This document shows, one piece after another, positions 42,576 to 50,610 of a stretch of 64,000 nucleotides of DNA. The translations under genes were made by a program, and so were the position numbers. This DNA comes from Selenomonadaceae bacterium. GTDB taxonomy: Bacteria > Bacillota > Negativicutes > Selenomonadales > Selenomonadaceae. The first letter of the stretch is position 1. Each line of letters opens with the position of its first letter. The stretch covers positions 1 to 64,000 of the forward strand of contig JAUNIB010000011.1 of the NCBI GenBank assembly GCA_030523645.1, read 5' to 3'. Below the pieces are notes generated by a model. The model worked only from the letters and a program-made list of their open reading frames with translations. It had not been told where the DNA came from and searched no databases.

Positions 42576-43244
42576 TTATTTCATTCCTGTCCCGCTGGTC
42601 TGTCGGTAAATATCCATAACCCGCTGTATATAGTTCCGGGTTTCGGTATAGGGGGGTATGCCTCCATACTGCTCTACAGCTCCGGGGCCGGCATTGTAGG
42701 CTGCAAGTGCCTTTGCCACATCTCCGTTGTACTGCCTAAGCTGACTGCCCAGGAGCTTCGCTCCGCCCTCAATGTTTGAGGCGGCATCGTAGGGATTTAC
42801 CCCCAGATAGGCCGCGGTCTCCGGCATGAGCTGCATAATGCCTACCGCTCCTGCCGATGATACGGCATTCTGATTATAGCCGGATTCCACCGCAGCAACG
42901 GCATTTACCAGTCCCGGGTCAACTCCGTTCCGCTGAGCGGCGGCGTTGATGATGGGAGCATAGCCGTTGGCAGCCGCCGGAGGGAGCATCTCTCCCGGGC
43001 CTTTGCCTGCCTGAGCCAAGGGACGATTGTCAAGCTTGTCCCTGTCGGCCCGCTGCTGCACCTTTATATCCTGTCGCTTCACCGCTTCATCCAGCACCGA
43101 TTGAAAGCCTGCGGCCTTCTCTCTTCCGTCCGAAGCGGGATTCAGTTTCTTCGTAAGGCCGGAGGAAAAGGAGTCGATTGCTTCTATCCGCTGCTGGATA
43201 GCATTAATTCTGCCCATTATGGCGTTAATACCGGTGACATCCAT
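42576..43244 (-). CDS. Lytic transglycosylase (SLT domain)
   Basis: 222 residues. Cuts peptidoglycan so that the rod can pass; enzymes in this place replace the muramidase part of FlgJ. The SLT domain covers about 95-220, with the catalytic Glu in AVAAVESGYN, then AVGIMQLMPETAAYLG and ALAAYNAGPGAVEQYGG. The N-terminal 90 residues (MDVTGINAIMGRINAIQQRI start) look like a flagellar export or targeting region; no classical signal peptide is visible. The ATG has AGGAGG upstream. Confidence 0.9.
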   Translation of the reverse strand: MDVTGINAIMGRINAIQQRIEAIDSFSSGLTKKLNPASDGREKAAGFQSVLDEAVKRQDIKVQQRADRDKLDNRPLAQAGKGPGEMLPPAAANGYAPIINAAAQRNGVDPGLVNAVAAVESGYNQNAVSSAGAVGIMQLMPETAAYLGVNPYDAASNIEGGAKLLGSQLRQYNGDVAKALAAYNAGPGAVEQYGGIPPYTETRNYIQRVMDIYRQTSGTGMK

Positions 43245-43314
43245 TATTATTCCTCCTTTTCTTTACTCTCATACAGGGGATACCGGACTTTGGCGTAAAT
43301 GCCGGTAACTACTT

Positions 43315-43357
43315 ACCCCCCAGTCGTCTTCGGCGACAGCCCCATGAATGGGGGCCT
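43315..43357. repeat. Dispersed double-hairpin repeat (type C) abutting the fliJ stop
   Basis: CCCCCCAGTCGTCTTCGGCGAC then GCCCC...GGGGGC; the repeat ends at the base before the fliJ stop codon (43358-43360). Confidence 0.7.
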
Positions 43358-43807
43358 TCAGTCGGCCTGTCTCATGTAAAGGTTCAGACCGATTTCATCC
43401 AGCATTTTCTGCTCTTCCGCCAGCATCTCTTCAATGTATTCCCGGCGGCGCTTTTCCTTGAGCTGCTCTATGCTCTTCAGCTCGTTCATGACCTCCATGA
43501 GTTCCCTCAGCTTTTTCTGCTGCTCGGCCTTGGTCTGGATAATCTGCTCCTGCTGAGCCTCTATCTGACGGCGCTTCCAGTCAAAGAAGCTGTTGTAGGT
43601 CATCAGGGTACCTACCGTCATGCGGCGGGCGGCGATGATATCATCATAGTCCTTGTGACCCTGCTGCATTTCCTCCAGATACTGACGGAGCTGCTGTCGT
43701 TCCTCCTCCAGTCTGCGGCTCACCTCGGCAAAGGCAACCTCCGCCCGGTCCTTCTGCATCCGGGTGACCTTCAGGAGTGTTTCAAGCTGAAAGCGAAATT
43801 TCTTCAT
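43358..43807 (-). CDS. fliJ: Flagellar export chaperone FliJ
   Basis: 149 residues, almost wholly coiled coil and charged. Starts MKKFRFQLETLLKVTRMQKD, the FliJ signature. It couples the FliI ATPase to FlhA. The 79-base gap to fliI has no feature I can name. The tail LYMRQAD ends at the border with a repeat. Confidence 0.9.
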   Translation of the reverse strand: MKKFRFQLETLLKVTRMQKDRAEVAFAEVSRRLEEERQQLRQYLEEMQQGHKDYDDIIAARRMTVGTLMTYNSFFDWKRRQIEAQQEQIIQTKAEQQKKLRELMEVMNELKSIEQLKEKRRREYIEEMLAEEQKMLDEIGLNLYMRQAD

Positions 43808-43886
43808 GGCTGTGATGGCAGGGCCTCATCCGCAGTCCGGTATTTCGTCTGCCGGAGTCTGCCCTGTAGTTAAATGAGATGATGGC

Positions 43887-45194
43887 TTACAAATTTTCCA
43901 GCATCTTTACGGTATCTTCAAAGGAAGTTACCTCGAATATATCTTGACAGAGGAAGCTGTTTATCTTGTCATTCTTGGCGATGGCGGCGTCTATCTTGGC
44001 ACTGGACCCCTTCACATAGGCACCTATGTGGATGAGGTCTTCGGCTTCCTTGTATACTGCCATCAGCGCTCTCATCTCCTGTGCTGCCTGACGATGCTCC
44101 TTCGCTACAACATCTACCATGACACGGGACACGCTGGAAAGGATATCGATAGCCGGGAAATGATTCTGTGCCGCTATGGCACGGGAAAGGACGATATGTC
44201 CGTCGAGAATGCTTCGTACTGCGTCGGCAATAGGCTCATTCATATCATCGCCGTCTACAAGGACGGTGTATATGCCGGTGATGGAGCCTTTGTCATTGGT
44301 ACCTGCCCGCTCAAGAAGCCGCGGCAGAAGGGCAAATACAGATGGCGTATAGCCGCGGGTCGCCGGCGGCTCACCGATGGTAAGACCTACCTCACGCTGC
44401 GCCATGGCAAAGCGGGTAACGGAGTCCATCATCAGGACTACCTTCTTGCCCTGATCCCGGAAATACTCGGCTATGGCAGTGGCAGTCATTGCGCCCTTGA
44501 TGCGGACGAGAGCCGGCTGGTCGGAGGTCGCGACAACTACCACAGACCGCTTCAGACCTTCCTCGCCCAAATCTCTTTCGATGAAATCTCTGACCTCACG
44601 GCCACGCTCACCTACCAGAGATATTACGCTGATGTCCGCCTCGGTATTGCGGGCTATCATGGAGAGCAGTGTAGATTTGCCTACACCGGAGCCGGCCATG
44701 ATGCCGATACGCTGACCGCTGCCCAGAGTAATGAGTCCATCCAGGGCCCTAACCCCTACATAGAGAGGCTCATGGATACGAGGACGCTTCAGCGGGTCGG
44801 GAGCCGGTGCCTGCAGCGGATATTCCTCCTTGCAGAGCAGCGGGCCTTTGCCGTCCATCGGCTGTCCCAGTCCATTCAGCACCCTGCCCAGCAGCTCAGG
44901 CCCGACCTTCACCTGCAGGGTACGCTGAGTGCTGACCACCTCGCAGCCGGGGCCGATGCCTTCCATCTCACCGATGGGCATCAGGAGGACCAGACCTTCC
45001 CGGAAGCCTACTACCTCGGCGGGTATAGGCTCTACTCCCGGGAAACGGGAGCTGATGTAGCAAAGCTCTCCCAGACTGACGCTGGGGCCCTTGGACTCAA
45101 TGACGAGTCCGATAACCTGAGTGACCTTGCCGGACATTTTTATTGATTCACAGGAGGAGATTGCCTCCCGGAATTTATCAAAGTTAATTTCCAT
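43887..45194 (-). CDS. fliI: Flagellar export ATPase FliI
   Basis: 435 residues. Hexameric ATPase that powers substrate unfolding at the export gate. Walker A is GSGVGKST (168-175), with VSLVGERGREVRDFIE, the Walker B in KVVLMMDSVTRFAMAQRE and PPATRGYTPSVFALLPRLLE typical of the family. Full length. The fliH gene lies 72 bases upstream, and the gap has a CGCCGCC/GGCGGCG hairpin. Confidence 0.97.
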   Translation of the reverse strand: MEINFDKFREAISSCESIKMSGKVTQVIGLVIESKGPSVSLGELCYISSRFPGVEPIPAEVVGFREGLVLLMPIGEMEGIGPGCEVVSTQRTLQVKVGPELLGRVLNGLGQPMDGKGPLLCKEEYPLQAPAPDPLKRPRIHEPLYVGVRALDGLITLGSGQRIGIMAGSGVGKSTLLSMIARNTEADISVISLVGERGREVRDFIERDLGEEGLKRSVVVVATSDQPALVRIKGAMTATAIAEYFRDQGKKVVLMMDSVTRFAMAQREVGLTIGEPPATRGYTPSVFALLPRLLERAGTNDKGSITGIYTVLVDGDDMNEPIADAVRSILDGHIVLSRAIAAQNHFPAIDILSSVSRVMVDVVAKEHRQAAQEMRALMAVYKEAEDLIHIGAYVKGSSAKIDAAIAKNDKINSFLCQDIFEVTSFEDTVKMLENL

Positions 45195-45266
45195 AGTGCA
45201 TAAATTACATTACGGTTTCATTTGACGCCGCCGTATCGGCGGCGGGCTGACTCCTGTCAGCTCCTA

Positions 45267-46169
45267 TCAGGGCATCGACTGATTGGTACTCAATCGGCTC
45301 AGAACAGCCGCCCTTATTGCCTCCAGCTGAACAGAGAGACGGGCGTCCACGTTGCCGGCGGGACTTTCGAGGACACAGTCGCTGATTGAGAGAGTCTCGT
45401 CTGACTTGACCTCCAGAGTTCCCTGCCCTTCCAGCAGACTCTTAAATTCATTTTTCGCCAGCAGCAGCAGGTCGTACTGATCGGGAGCAACCCGGACGAT
45501 AATCTCCGGCTGGTCTTTTATTTTCATTATGGCTTTGCGGACAAGAGGAAGTATCACCTGCGGCACATCGATGAAGTGCTGGGGCAGAATTTTGTCGGCT
45601 ATATCGAGAACCATGCCGGCAATCTGTTCCTCAGCCTCTACCAGATAATTGATTTTATCGGCCTTGGCATCGGCAATGGTTTTCTCCGCCTTGGCATTGG
45701 CCTCGAGAATAGCCTGCCGCTGCTCTTCCCGGGCTGTATTCAGCCCCTCCTGATAGCCGGTCTCATAGCCATCCTTCTGTCCCTGCTCCTTGGCCGCAGC
45801 CATAGCAGCGGCTGCGTCAGCCTCTATCTTCGTCTGGGCTTCCTCCAGAAGAAGGCGCTTCTTCTCCTGAGCCTCCGCCTCCTGCATGGCGCATTTGAGC
45901 TTTGTATCGTTCAGGAGCCGCTCTATCTCAGCCTGCTTGTTTTCCACATCGGCCAGACGAGCCTTCATATTGGCTTCCATGTCCGCTATGCGCTGCTGAG
46001 CGGCTTTTTCCCGCTCGGCAGCTCTCAGCTCTGCCTGCTCCTGACTGTCTCCCATGGCGGCATCGGCGGCTTCTTCTGCCTCGATTTCCTCCATAGTCGG
46101 CCCCAGCTTGACTACTTTGACGAGATGAGGTTCTGTTTCCCATTGGGCAGCTTTGATTACTCTCGACAA
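45267..46169 (-). CDS. fliH: Flagellar assembly protein FliH
   Basis: 300 residues. Regulates FliI and links it to the C-ring. A Glu/Ala-rich coiled coil (about 35-160) leads to a C-terminal domain (AEEQIAGMVLDIADKILPQH, ILPLVRKAIMKIKDQPEIIV, RVAPDQYDLL). The start is a TTG directly after the fliG stop (no gap), so translation is probably coupled. Confidence 0.92.
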   Translation of the reverse strand: MSRVIKAAQWETEPHLVKVVKLGPTMEEIEAEEAADAAMGDSQEQAELRAAEREKAAQQRIADMEANMKARLADVENKQAEIERLLNDTKLKCAMQEAEAQEKKRLLLEEAQTKIEADAAAAMAAAKEQGQKDGYETGYQEGLNTAREEQRQAILEANAKAEKTIADAKADKINYLVEAEEQIAGMVLDIADKILPQHFIDVPQVILPLVRKAIMKIKDQPEIIVRVAPDQYDLLLLAKNEFKSLLEGQGTLEVKSDETLSISDCVLESPAGNVDARLSVQLEAIRAAVLSRLSTNQSMP

Positions 46170-47189
46170 TTAAATCATCTCGTCTCCTTTGCCGCGGGAT
46201 ACCTGAATCTGTCCCTTGTCCTCCAGACGGCGGATAACGCCAACAATCTTCTGCTGGGCTTCTTCGACATCTCTGAGCTTGACCGGGCCCATGAATTCGA
46301 TTTCTTCTTTGAGCATTTCGGCTGCACGAGTGGACATATTCTTGTATATCTTGCTGGCAACATCTTCGTTGGTGCCTTTGAGAGCCAGCGACAGCTCCTT
46401 GTTGTCCACCTCGCGGAGGATAAGCTGCAGGTCGCGGTCGCCAATCATTACGATATCCTCGAAGACGAACATGAGCTTCTTGATTTCCTCGGTAAGCTCC
46501 GGGTTGTCCACTTCGAGTGTATCAAGTATCGTTTTCTCTGTGTTGCGGTCAACCAGATTGAGTACATCGACGATGGCCTTGATGCCGCCGGCGGTGGTGA
46601 AGTCCTGATTGACGACGGTGCTGAGCTTGCGCTCCAGCACCCGCTCTACCTCGCGGATGACATCCGGGGAGGTGCGGTCCATGGTGGCTATTCGCTTGGC
46701 TACCTCGCTCTGCCGATCAGGCGGCAGGGAGGACAGGAGCATAGCTGCCTGCTGCGAGTCAAGGTAAGCCATGACCAGAGCGATAGTCTGAGGATGCTCG
46801 TTCTGAATGAAGTTCAGAAGCTGGCTGGGGTCAGTCTTTCGCAGGAAGTCAAAGGGCTTTACCTGCAGGCTGGTGGTAAGGCGGTTGATGATATTTGCCG
46901 CCCTTTCGGCACCAAGAGCCTTTTCGAGAACATCCTGAGCGTATTCCAGACCGCCGGTGGAGAGGTAATTCTTCACCATCATCATCTGGTAGAACTCACT
47001 GATGACCTGCTGCTGCAGCTCCTGGTCTACTGAGTGCTGACTGGCTATTTCCAGCGTTATTTTTTCAATTTCATCATCGGAAAGATGCTGAAATATCTTG
47101 GCAGAATACTCCGGCCCCAGTGAGATACAGAGTATTGCTGCCTTCTGTTGGTTTGTAAGGGACGGTTCGCTGTTGCCGTACATATCCAT
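46170..47189 (-). CDS. fliG: Flagellar motor switch protein FliG
   Basis: 339 residues, the usual length. Rotor protein that meets the stator. Conserved parts are QKAAILCISLGPEYSAKIFQ, NEHPQTIALVMAYLDSQQAA, MFVFEDIVMIGDRDLQLILR and MSTRAAEMLKEEIEFMGPVK; charged residues in the last part form the torque face. Two close ATG starts exist (47189, 47183). GGAGG lies upstream. Confidence 0.97.
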   Translation of the reverse strand: MDMYGNSEPSLTNQQKAAILCISLGPEYSAKIFQHLSDDEIEKITLEIASQHSVDQELQQQVISEFYQMMMVKNYLSTGGLEYAQDVLEKALGAERAANIINRLTTSLQVKPFDFLRKTDPSQLLNFIQNEHPQTIALVMAYLDSQQAAMLLSSLPPDRQSEVAKRIATMDRTSPDVIREVERVLERKLSTVVNQDFTTAGGIKAIVDVLNLVDRNTEKTILDTLEVDNPELTEEIKKLMFVFEDIVMIGDRDLQLILREVDNKELSLALKGTNEDVASKIYKNMSTRAAEMLKEEIEFMGPVKLRDVEEAQQKIVGVIRRLEDKGQIQVSRGKGDEMI

Positions 47190-47195
47190 AGGTTA

Positions 47196-48833
47196 TTATT
47201 CCTCCGACAGCCAGCTCTTGATGAGCATAGCTGCTTCTGCAGGCTGAGTATTGACGAGAGTTTCGACAGCCTCGCGCTCCTCGATAGCCCGCTTCTCTTC
47301 TTCGGTAAGCTCCTTGGGTACTTCGGGCGGCTCTTCGCCGTTGGCGATAGCCTGACGGCGCATCTCCGCAAACTCGGCAGCCTGACGAGCCTCCTCGGCC
47401 CGGCGGGCAGCTTCTTCCTCGGCACGACGCTGAGCTTCGGCAGCGGCCGCAGCCTCTGCAGCCAGCTGAGCCTGACGGCGGCGATAGAAGAATATAGCTG
47501 CAGCAATGAGAAGGAGAAGAAGAATAACACCGACAATGATGTAAGTCTGGCGCATTTCAGCATCCTTGACCTTCTGCTCCTCAGCTGCTCTGCGGTTGGC
47601 GAGCTCGTTACTGAAGGGTACAGGCTCTACGGAAATAGTGTCTCCGCGGCGGACATCGATACCTGCCGCACTGGCAACGGATTTCCTGATGCTCTCCTGC
47701 TGTGCGGCGGTGAGCTCGTCGTTGACGAGAACGCCGACATTCAGGTGGCGGATAGAGCCGGGAGAAGCGACAATCTTTGACTTCTCCTCGTTGATTTCGT
47801 AGTTCTTGGTGGTTTCCTTTTTCTCGTAGTCCGCCCGGGCATTTCCATTCGTAGCTACATAGCCGGGAATGTTGGACTGGGTACCGGCCGGGCCACCGGG
47901 TACCTGAGAATTGCCGGTGTAGGTCTCGCTGATATCCTGCTGACTGCGGATGATACCTGCGTCATCTACTACCGGAGTATAGACGGCCTTGTCGGTAAGG
48001 CGCTGGTCGAAATCCAGCTCTACGCTTACCCGGACAAATGCCTTGCCCTCGCCCAGCGCCTGATCAAGCAGCGACTGGAGGTTTGCCTGTATGCGTTCCT
48101 CTACCTTCTTGGTCATTTCTAGCTGGTCGAGAGTCTTTTTGCTTTCGTCTTTTGCCTTATCGGAATCTTCCTCGGGGTCGTTCAGTATCTTGCCCCGGTC
48201 ATTTACGATGGTAATGTTCTCCGGCAGCAGACCCTGAATGGAGTGGGCAACAAGGTTGGTAATGCCTCTGATTTCCTTCTTGGAAAGAGTCTTCTCCGGA
48301 TACAGACGAAGCATGATGGATGCCGTGGCCGGCTTCTCATTCTTCTTGTAGAGGCTGTCCTCCGGGAGAACGATATGCACCCGGGCCTTCTCGATTACCT
48401 CAATCTGCTCGATGGTTCGGGTCAGCTCACCCTGCAGAGCCTGCAGATAGTTGACCTTGTTCTGGAACTCCGTTACACCCAGCTTGGAGTCATCAAAAAG
48501 CTCAAAGCCCTTGTGCCCCCGAGGCAGTCCCTGCGTAGCCAGATCCAAGCGGGCATCGTGGACGTTCTGCTTCGGCACCAGTATGGTGGCTCCGTCCTTG
48601 CCCTCCTGTACCTCGTAGGGTACACCGGCCTCCTTCAGCTTGGATGTGACATCACCGGCGTCCTTCGTTTCCAGTCCTGTGTAGAGAGGTACCAGCTCCG
48701 GCCTGTTGCCGTACCAGTAGCTCCATCCGAATATCGCGGCAAAAACCAGCACAGCAACTCCGATTATCATCTGCCGCTGCCGCGTTGTCGTTTTATTCCA
48801 TAGCTCTATGTACTGAGCTTTCCAGTCAGCCAT
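47196..48833 (-). CDS. fliF: Flagellar MS-ring protein FliF
   Basis: 545 residues. Forms the MS-ring. First membrane helix about 21-41 (MIIGVAVLVFAAIFGWSYWY), two ring-building domains (VPYEVQEGKDGATILVPKQN; ARVHIVLPEDSLY), second helix about 425-445 (IIVGVILLLLLIAAAIFFYR), then an Ala/Glu-rich coiled tail ending in AMLIKSWLSEE, the FliG-binding end. The ATG at 48833 is spaced better from AAGGG than the one at 48842. Confidence 0.97.
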   Translation of the reverse strand: MADWKAQYIELWNKTTTRQRQMIIGVAVLVFAAIFGWSYWYGNRPELVPLYTGLETKDAGDVTSKLKEAGVPYEVQEGKDGATILVPKQNVHDARLDLATQGLPRGHKGFELFDDSKLGVTEFQNKVNYLQALQGELTRTIEQIEVIEKARVHIVLPEDSLYKKNEKPATASIMLRLYPEKTLSKKEIRGITNLVAHSIQGLLPENITIVNDRGKILNDPEEDSDKAKDESKKTLDQLEMTKKVEERIQANLQSLLDQALGEGKAFVRVSVELDFDQRLTDKAVYTPVVDDAGIIRSQQDISETYTGNSQVPGGPAGTQSNIPGYVATNGNARADYEKKETTKNYEINEEKSKIVASPGSIRHLNVGVLVNDELTAAQQESIRKSVASAAGIDVRRGDTISVEPVPFSNELANRRAAEEQKVKDAEMRQTYIIVGVILLLLLIAAAIFFYRRRQAQLAAEAAAAAEAQRRAEEEAARRAEEARQAAEFAEMRRQAIANGEEPPEVPKELTEEEKRAIEEREAVETLVNTQPAEAAMLIKSWLSEE

Positions 48834-48880
48834 TTCATCCATCCCTTCACGGAATAATCATGCAGAATTTTAATTATCGG

Positions 48881-49186
48881 TCACACCTGCATCCGCATGA
48901 GTTCCTGATAGGCGTCAATCGCTTTGTTGCGTACCTGTACCGTAAGGTTCAGGGCTATCTGAGCCTTCTGTGCGGCGATTACTACATCAGCCACATCGTT
49001 TACCTTACCGGCGGCCAGGAGAGCGTTCATCCGCTCGGATTCCTTTTGAAGACGGTTCGTGTCCTCCAGAGATTCGGTCAGGAATTCGCCAAAGGTCTTT
49101 ACCGGTGTCTGCTCGGCTTCCTTAGCCGCGTCAGGGATTTGATTTGCTGTAGGCTGTACCGGCATCATTGCCAGCTTTTCAATCAT
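48881..49186 (-). CDS. fliE: Flagellar hook-basal body protein FliE
   Basis: 101 residues. Joins the MS-ring to the rod. The C-terminus is the signature: GKVNDVADVVIAAQKAQIAL, NLTVQVRNKAIDAYQELMRM. Exported without a signal peptide. The 85-base gap to flgC holds a CTATGCC/GGCATAG hairpin. Confidence 0.94.
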   Translation of the reverse strand: MIEKLAMMPVQPTANQIPDAAKEAEQTPVKTFGEFLTESLEDTNRLQKESERMNALLAAGKVNDVADVVIAAQKAQIALNLTVQVRNKAIDAYQELMRMQV

Positions 49187-49271
49187 AATCTACACCTCTG
49201 CCTGTCATTAGCAAGTTTTTATTCTAAAGGTGCGGGCCTATGCCCTCGGCATAGCTGCCCAAGTGTCACTG

Positions 49272-49727
49272 TCAGCCCTTGCCGATATCCAAAGCACTCT
49301 GCGCCATGGACTTGGCAGCGTTGATAACGGTGACATTCGCTTCGTAGCCGCGGGAGGCTGTAATCATGTCCACCATCTCCGCTACGATATTAATATTGGG
49401 CTTTTCAACATAGCCGTCACGATTTGCATCTGGGTGTCCCGGGTCGTATACCATCGTCCCCGGGGTATCGTCTGTACCGATACGGGTCGCTCTGACGCCT
49501 TTGCCCACCGGATCCTTCGGCGGAAGGATTTCTCCCGCAAGTATTCTGGCAAAGTTCGGCTCCGACTCCACTCTCGGCTCGAAGACCACATATTTTCGCT
49601 TAAAGGCACCGCCCTCTGCCGTCCTCGTAGTGTTGGCGTTGGCGATGTTGTTGGAGATTACATCCATCCGCAGTCGCTCAGCGGTAAGGCCGCTGGCTGC
49701 CGCATCTATTCCTCCGAACAGGCTCAT
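49272..49727 (-). CDS. flgC: Flagellar rod protein FlgC
   Basis: 151 residues. Proximal rod protein. N-terminal GGIDAAASGLTAERLRMDVI, SNNIANANTTRT and C-terminal NINIVAEMVDMITASRGYEA, NVTVINAAKSM are the family's rod signatures. The ATG at 49727 has GAGG eight bases upstream; the GTG at 49736 is part of the ribosome site. Confidence 0.95.
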   Translation of the reverse strand: MSLFGGIDAAASGLTAERLRMDVISNNIANANTTRTAEGGAFKRKYVVFEPRVESEPNFARILAGEILPPKDPVGKGVRATRIGTDDTPGTMVYDPGHPDANRDGYVEKPNINIVAEMVDMITASRGYEANVTVINAAKSMAQSALDIGKG

Positions 49728-49750
49728 TGTTTTCACCTCTGTAAGGATTA

Positions 49751-50182
49751 TCAGCCGTTGCTGGTAATTACGGATTTCACATCGGAAATGTAGTTGCTGA
49801 GAGAACGGGTCATTGCCTGATAGTACAGTTGATTCTCAGACAGGTGAGCCATTTCCTCATCGATGTCCACATTGTTCCGGTCGGTACGCATGGTGGTTTC
49901 GGTATGGAGCTTCACAGTAGGCACAGCCCTGACCGGGCCCTCTTCCTTGGGACCGAGATGTTTCTCATTGGTGCGAGCCAGCTTCAGCTTGCCTTCCCTG
50001 TCCTTCCGGGGACCCATAAGCTCCTGAGCAAGCATATCTTCAAAGAGAACCTCGCTCTTCTTGAATTCAGGAGTGTTTACATTTGCAATATTGTTTGCAA
50101 TGACACTCTGCCTGAGAGATGCAGCCTCAAGCCCACGGCCGAGGTAATGCATGGACGGTGAATTAAATATTTGTTCCAGCAT
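49751..50182 (-). CDS. flgB: Flagellar rod protein FlgB
   Basis: 143 residues. Proximal rod protein and first gene of the fla/che operon. Signature RQSVIANNIANVNTPEFKKS at residues 24-43 and the C-terminal ENQLYYQAMTRSLSNYISDV. The ATG is preceded by ACGGGAGAGAAAAAG. A SigA promoter lies about 85 bases upstream. Confidence 0.95.
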   Translation of the reverse strand: MLEQIFNSPSMHYLGRGLEAASLRQSVIANNIANVNTPEFKKSEVLFEDMLAQELMGPRKDREGKLKLARTNEKHLGPKEEGPVRAVPTVKLHTETTMRTDRNNVDIDEEMAHLSENQLYYQAMTRSLSNYISDVKSVITSNG

Positions 50183-50264
50183 CTTTTTCTCTCCCGTAAA
50201 AAATTAATCACTATTACCTATTTCAAAAAAGGGTATAGCTATCCACACTCTTACATTCTGCCTA

Positions 50265-50293
50265 ATAATACCATAAATTAAACAAGATGAAAA
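50265..50293 (-). promoter_or_regulatory. SigA-type promoter of the fla/che operon
   Basis: On the minus strand TTTTCA (50288-50293), a 17-base spacer and TATTAT (50265-50270), leaving a leader of about 80 bases before flgB. The gap 50183-50610 otherwise holds two direct repeats, a structured element and a hairpin; no gene is seen. Confidence 0.6.
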
Positions 50294-50294
50294 G

Positions 50295-50350
50295 TATTTT
50301 TGTCTCATAGTTCCCTGTGAATGTAGGGGACAAAAGTCTATTTTTGTCTC
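50295..50350 (-). promoter_or_regulatory. Paired 12-base direct repeats upstream of the fla/che promoter
   Basis: GAGACAAAAATA occurs perfectly at 50295-50306 and 50339-50350, 44 bases apart (about four helix turns) and in the same orientation. The near copy is next to the -35. Related GGGACA and TGTCCC words lie between and upstream. This is a candidate binding site for a regulator. Confidence 0.5.
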
Positions 50351-50390
50351 AAATTTCGCAACCATTGTCCCATGCAGTAAAAAAATACGA

Positions 50391-50536
50391 AGCTGTGAAA
50401 AAATTCTGACTAAAACACTCTCTCGCTCATTTATCTGCGCAACAGTACTAAACTCTTGCTTCGTATGCTTACTTGCAGGTTGCCAATCACCGACGCAGAT
50501 AAACGGTTTTCCTACAGACATTTTTTCTTCGCAGCT
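50391..50536 (-). repeat. Structured dispersed element, copy 2
   Basis: Read on the minus strand it matches the plus strand of 16190-16328 without gaps over 120 bases (about 80 percent). Its ends AGCTGCGAAGAAAA... and ...CTGTGAAAAAATTC pair imperfectly, and differ from the ends of the other two copies. It lies between hslU and the fla/che promoter. Confidence 0.75.
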
Positions 50537-50547
50537 GTATAGAGGAA

Positions 50548-50587
50548 GGGCCTGTGAAAAAATGAATACTCATTTTTTCACAGGCCC
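50548..50587 (-). terminator. Long perfect hairpin after hslU
   Basis: An 18-bp perfect stem, GGGCCTGTGAAAAAATGA with its complement, and a 4-base loop, 24 bases past the hslU stop (50611). The stem has no long T-run after it, but its A/T-rich upper part resembles bidirectional terminators. It probably separates hslVU from the flagellar operon. Confidence 0.7.
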
Positions 50588-50610
50588 TCGTTTACTATGC
50601 TCCGCTGATT

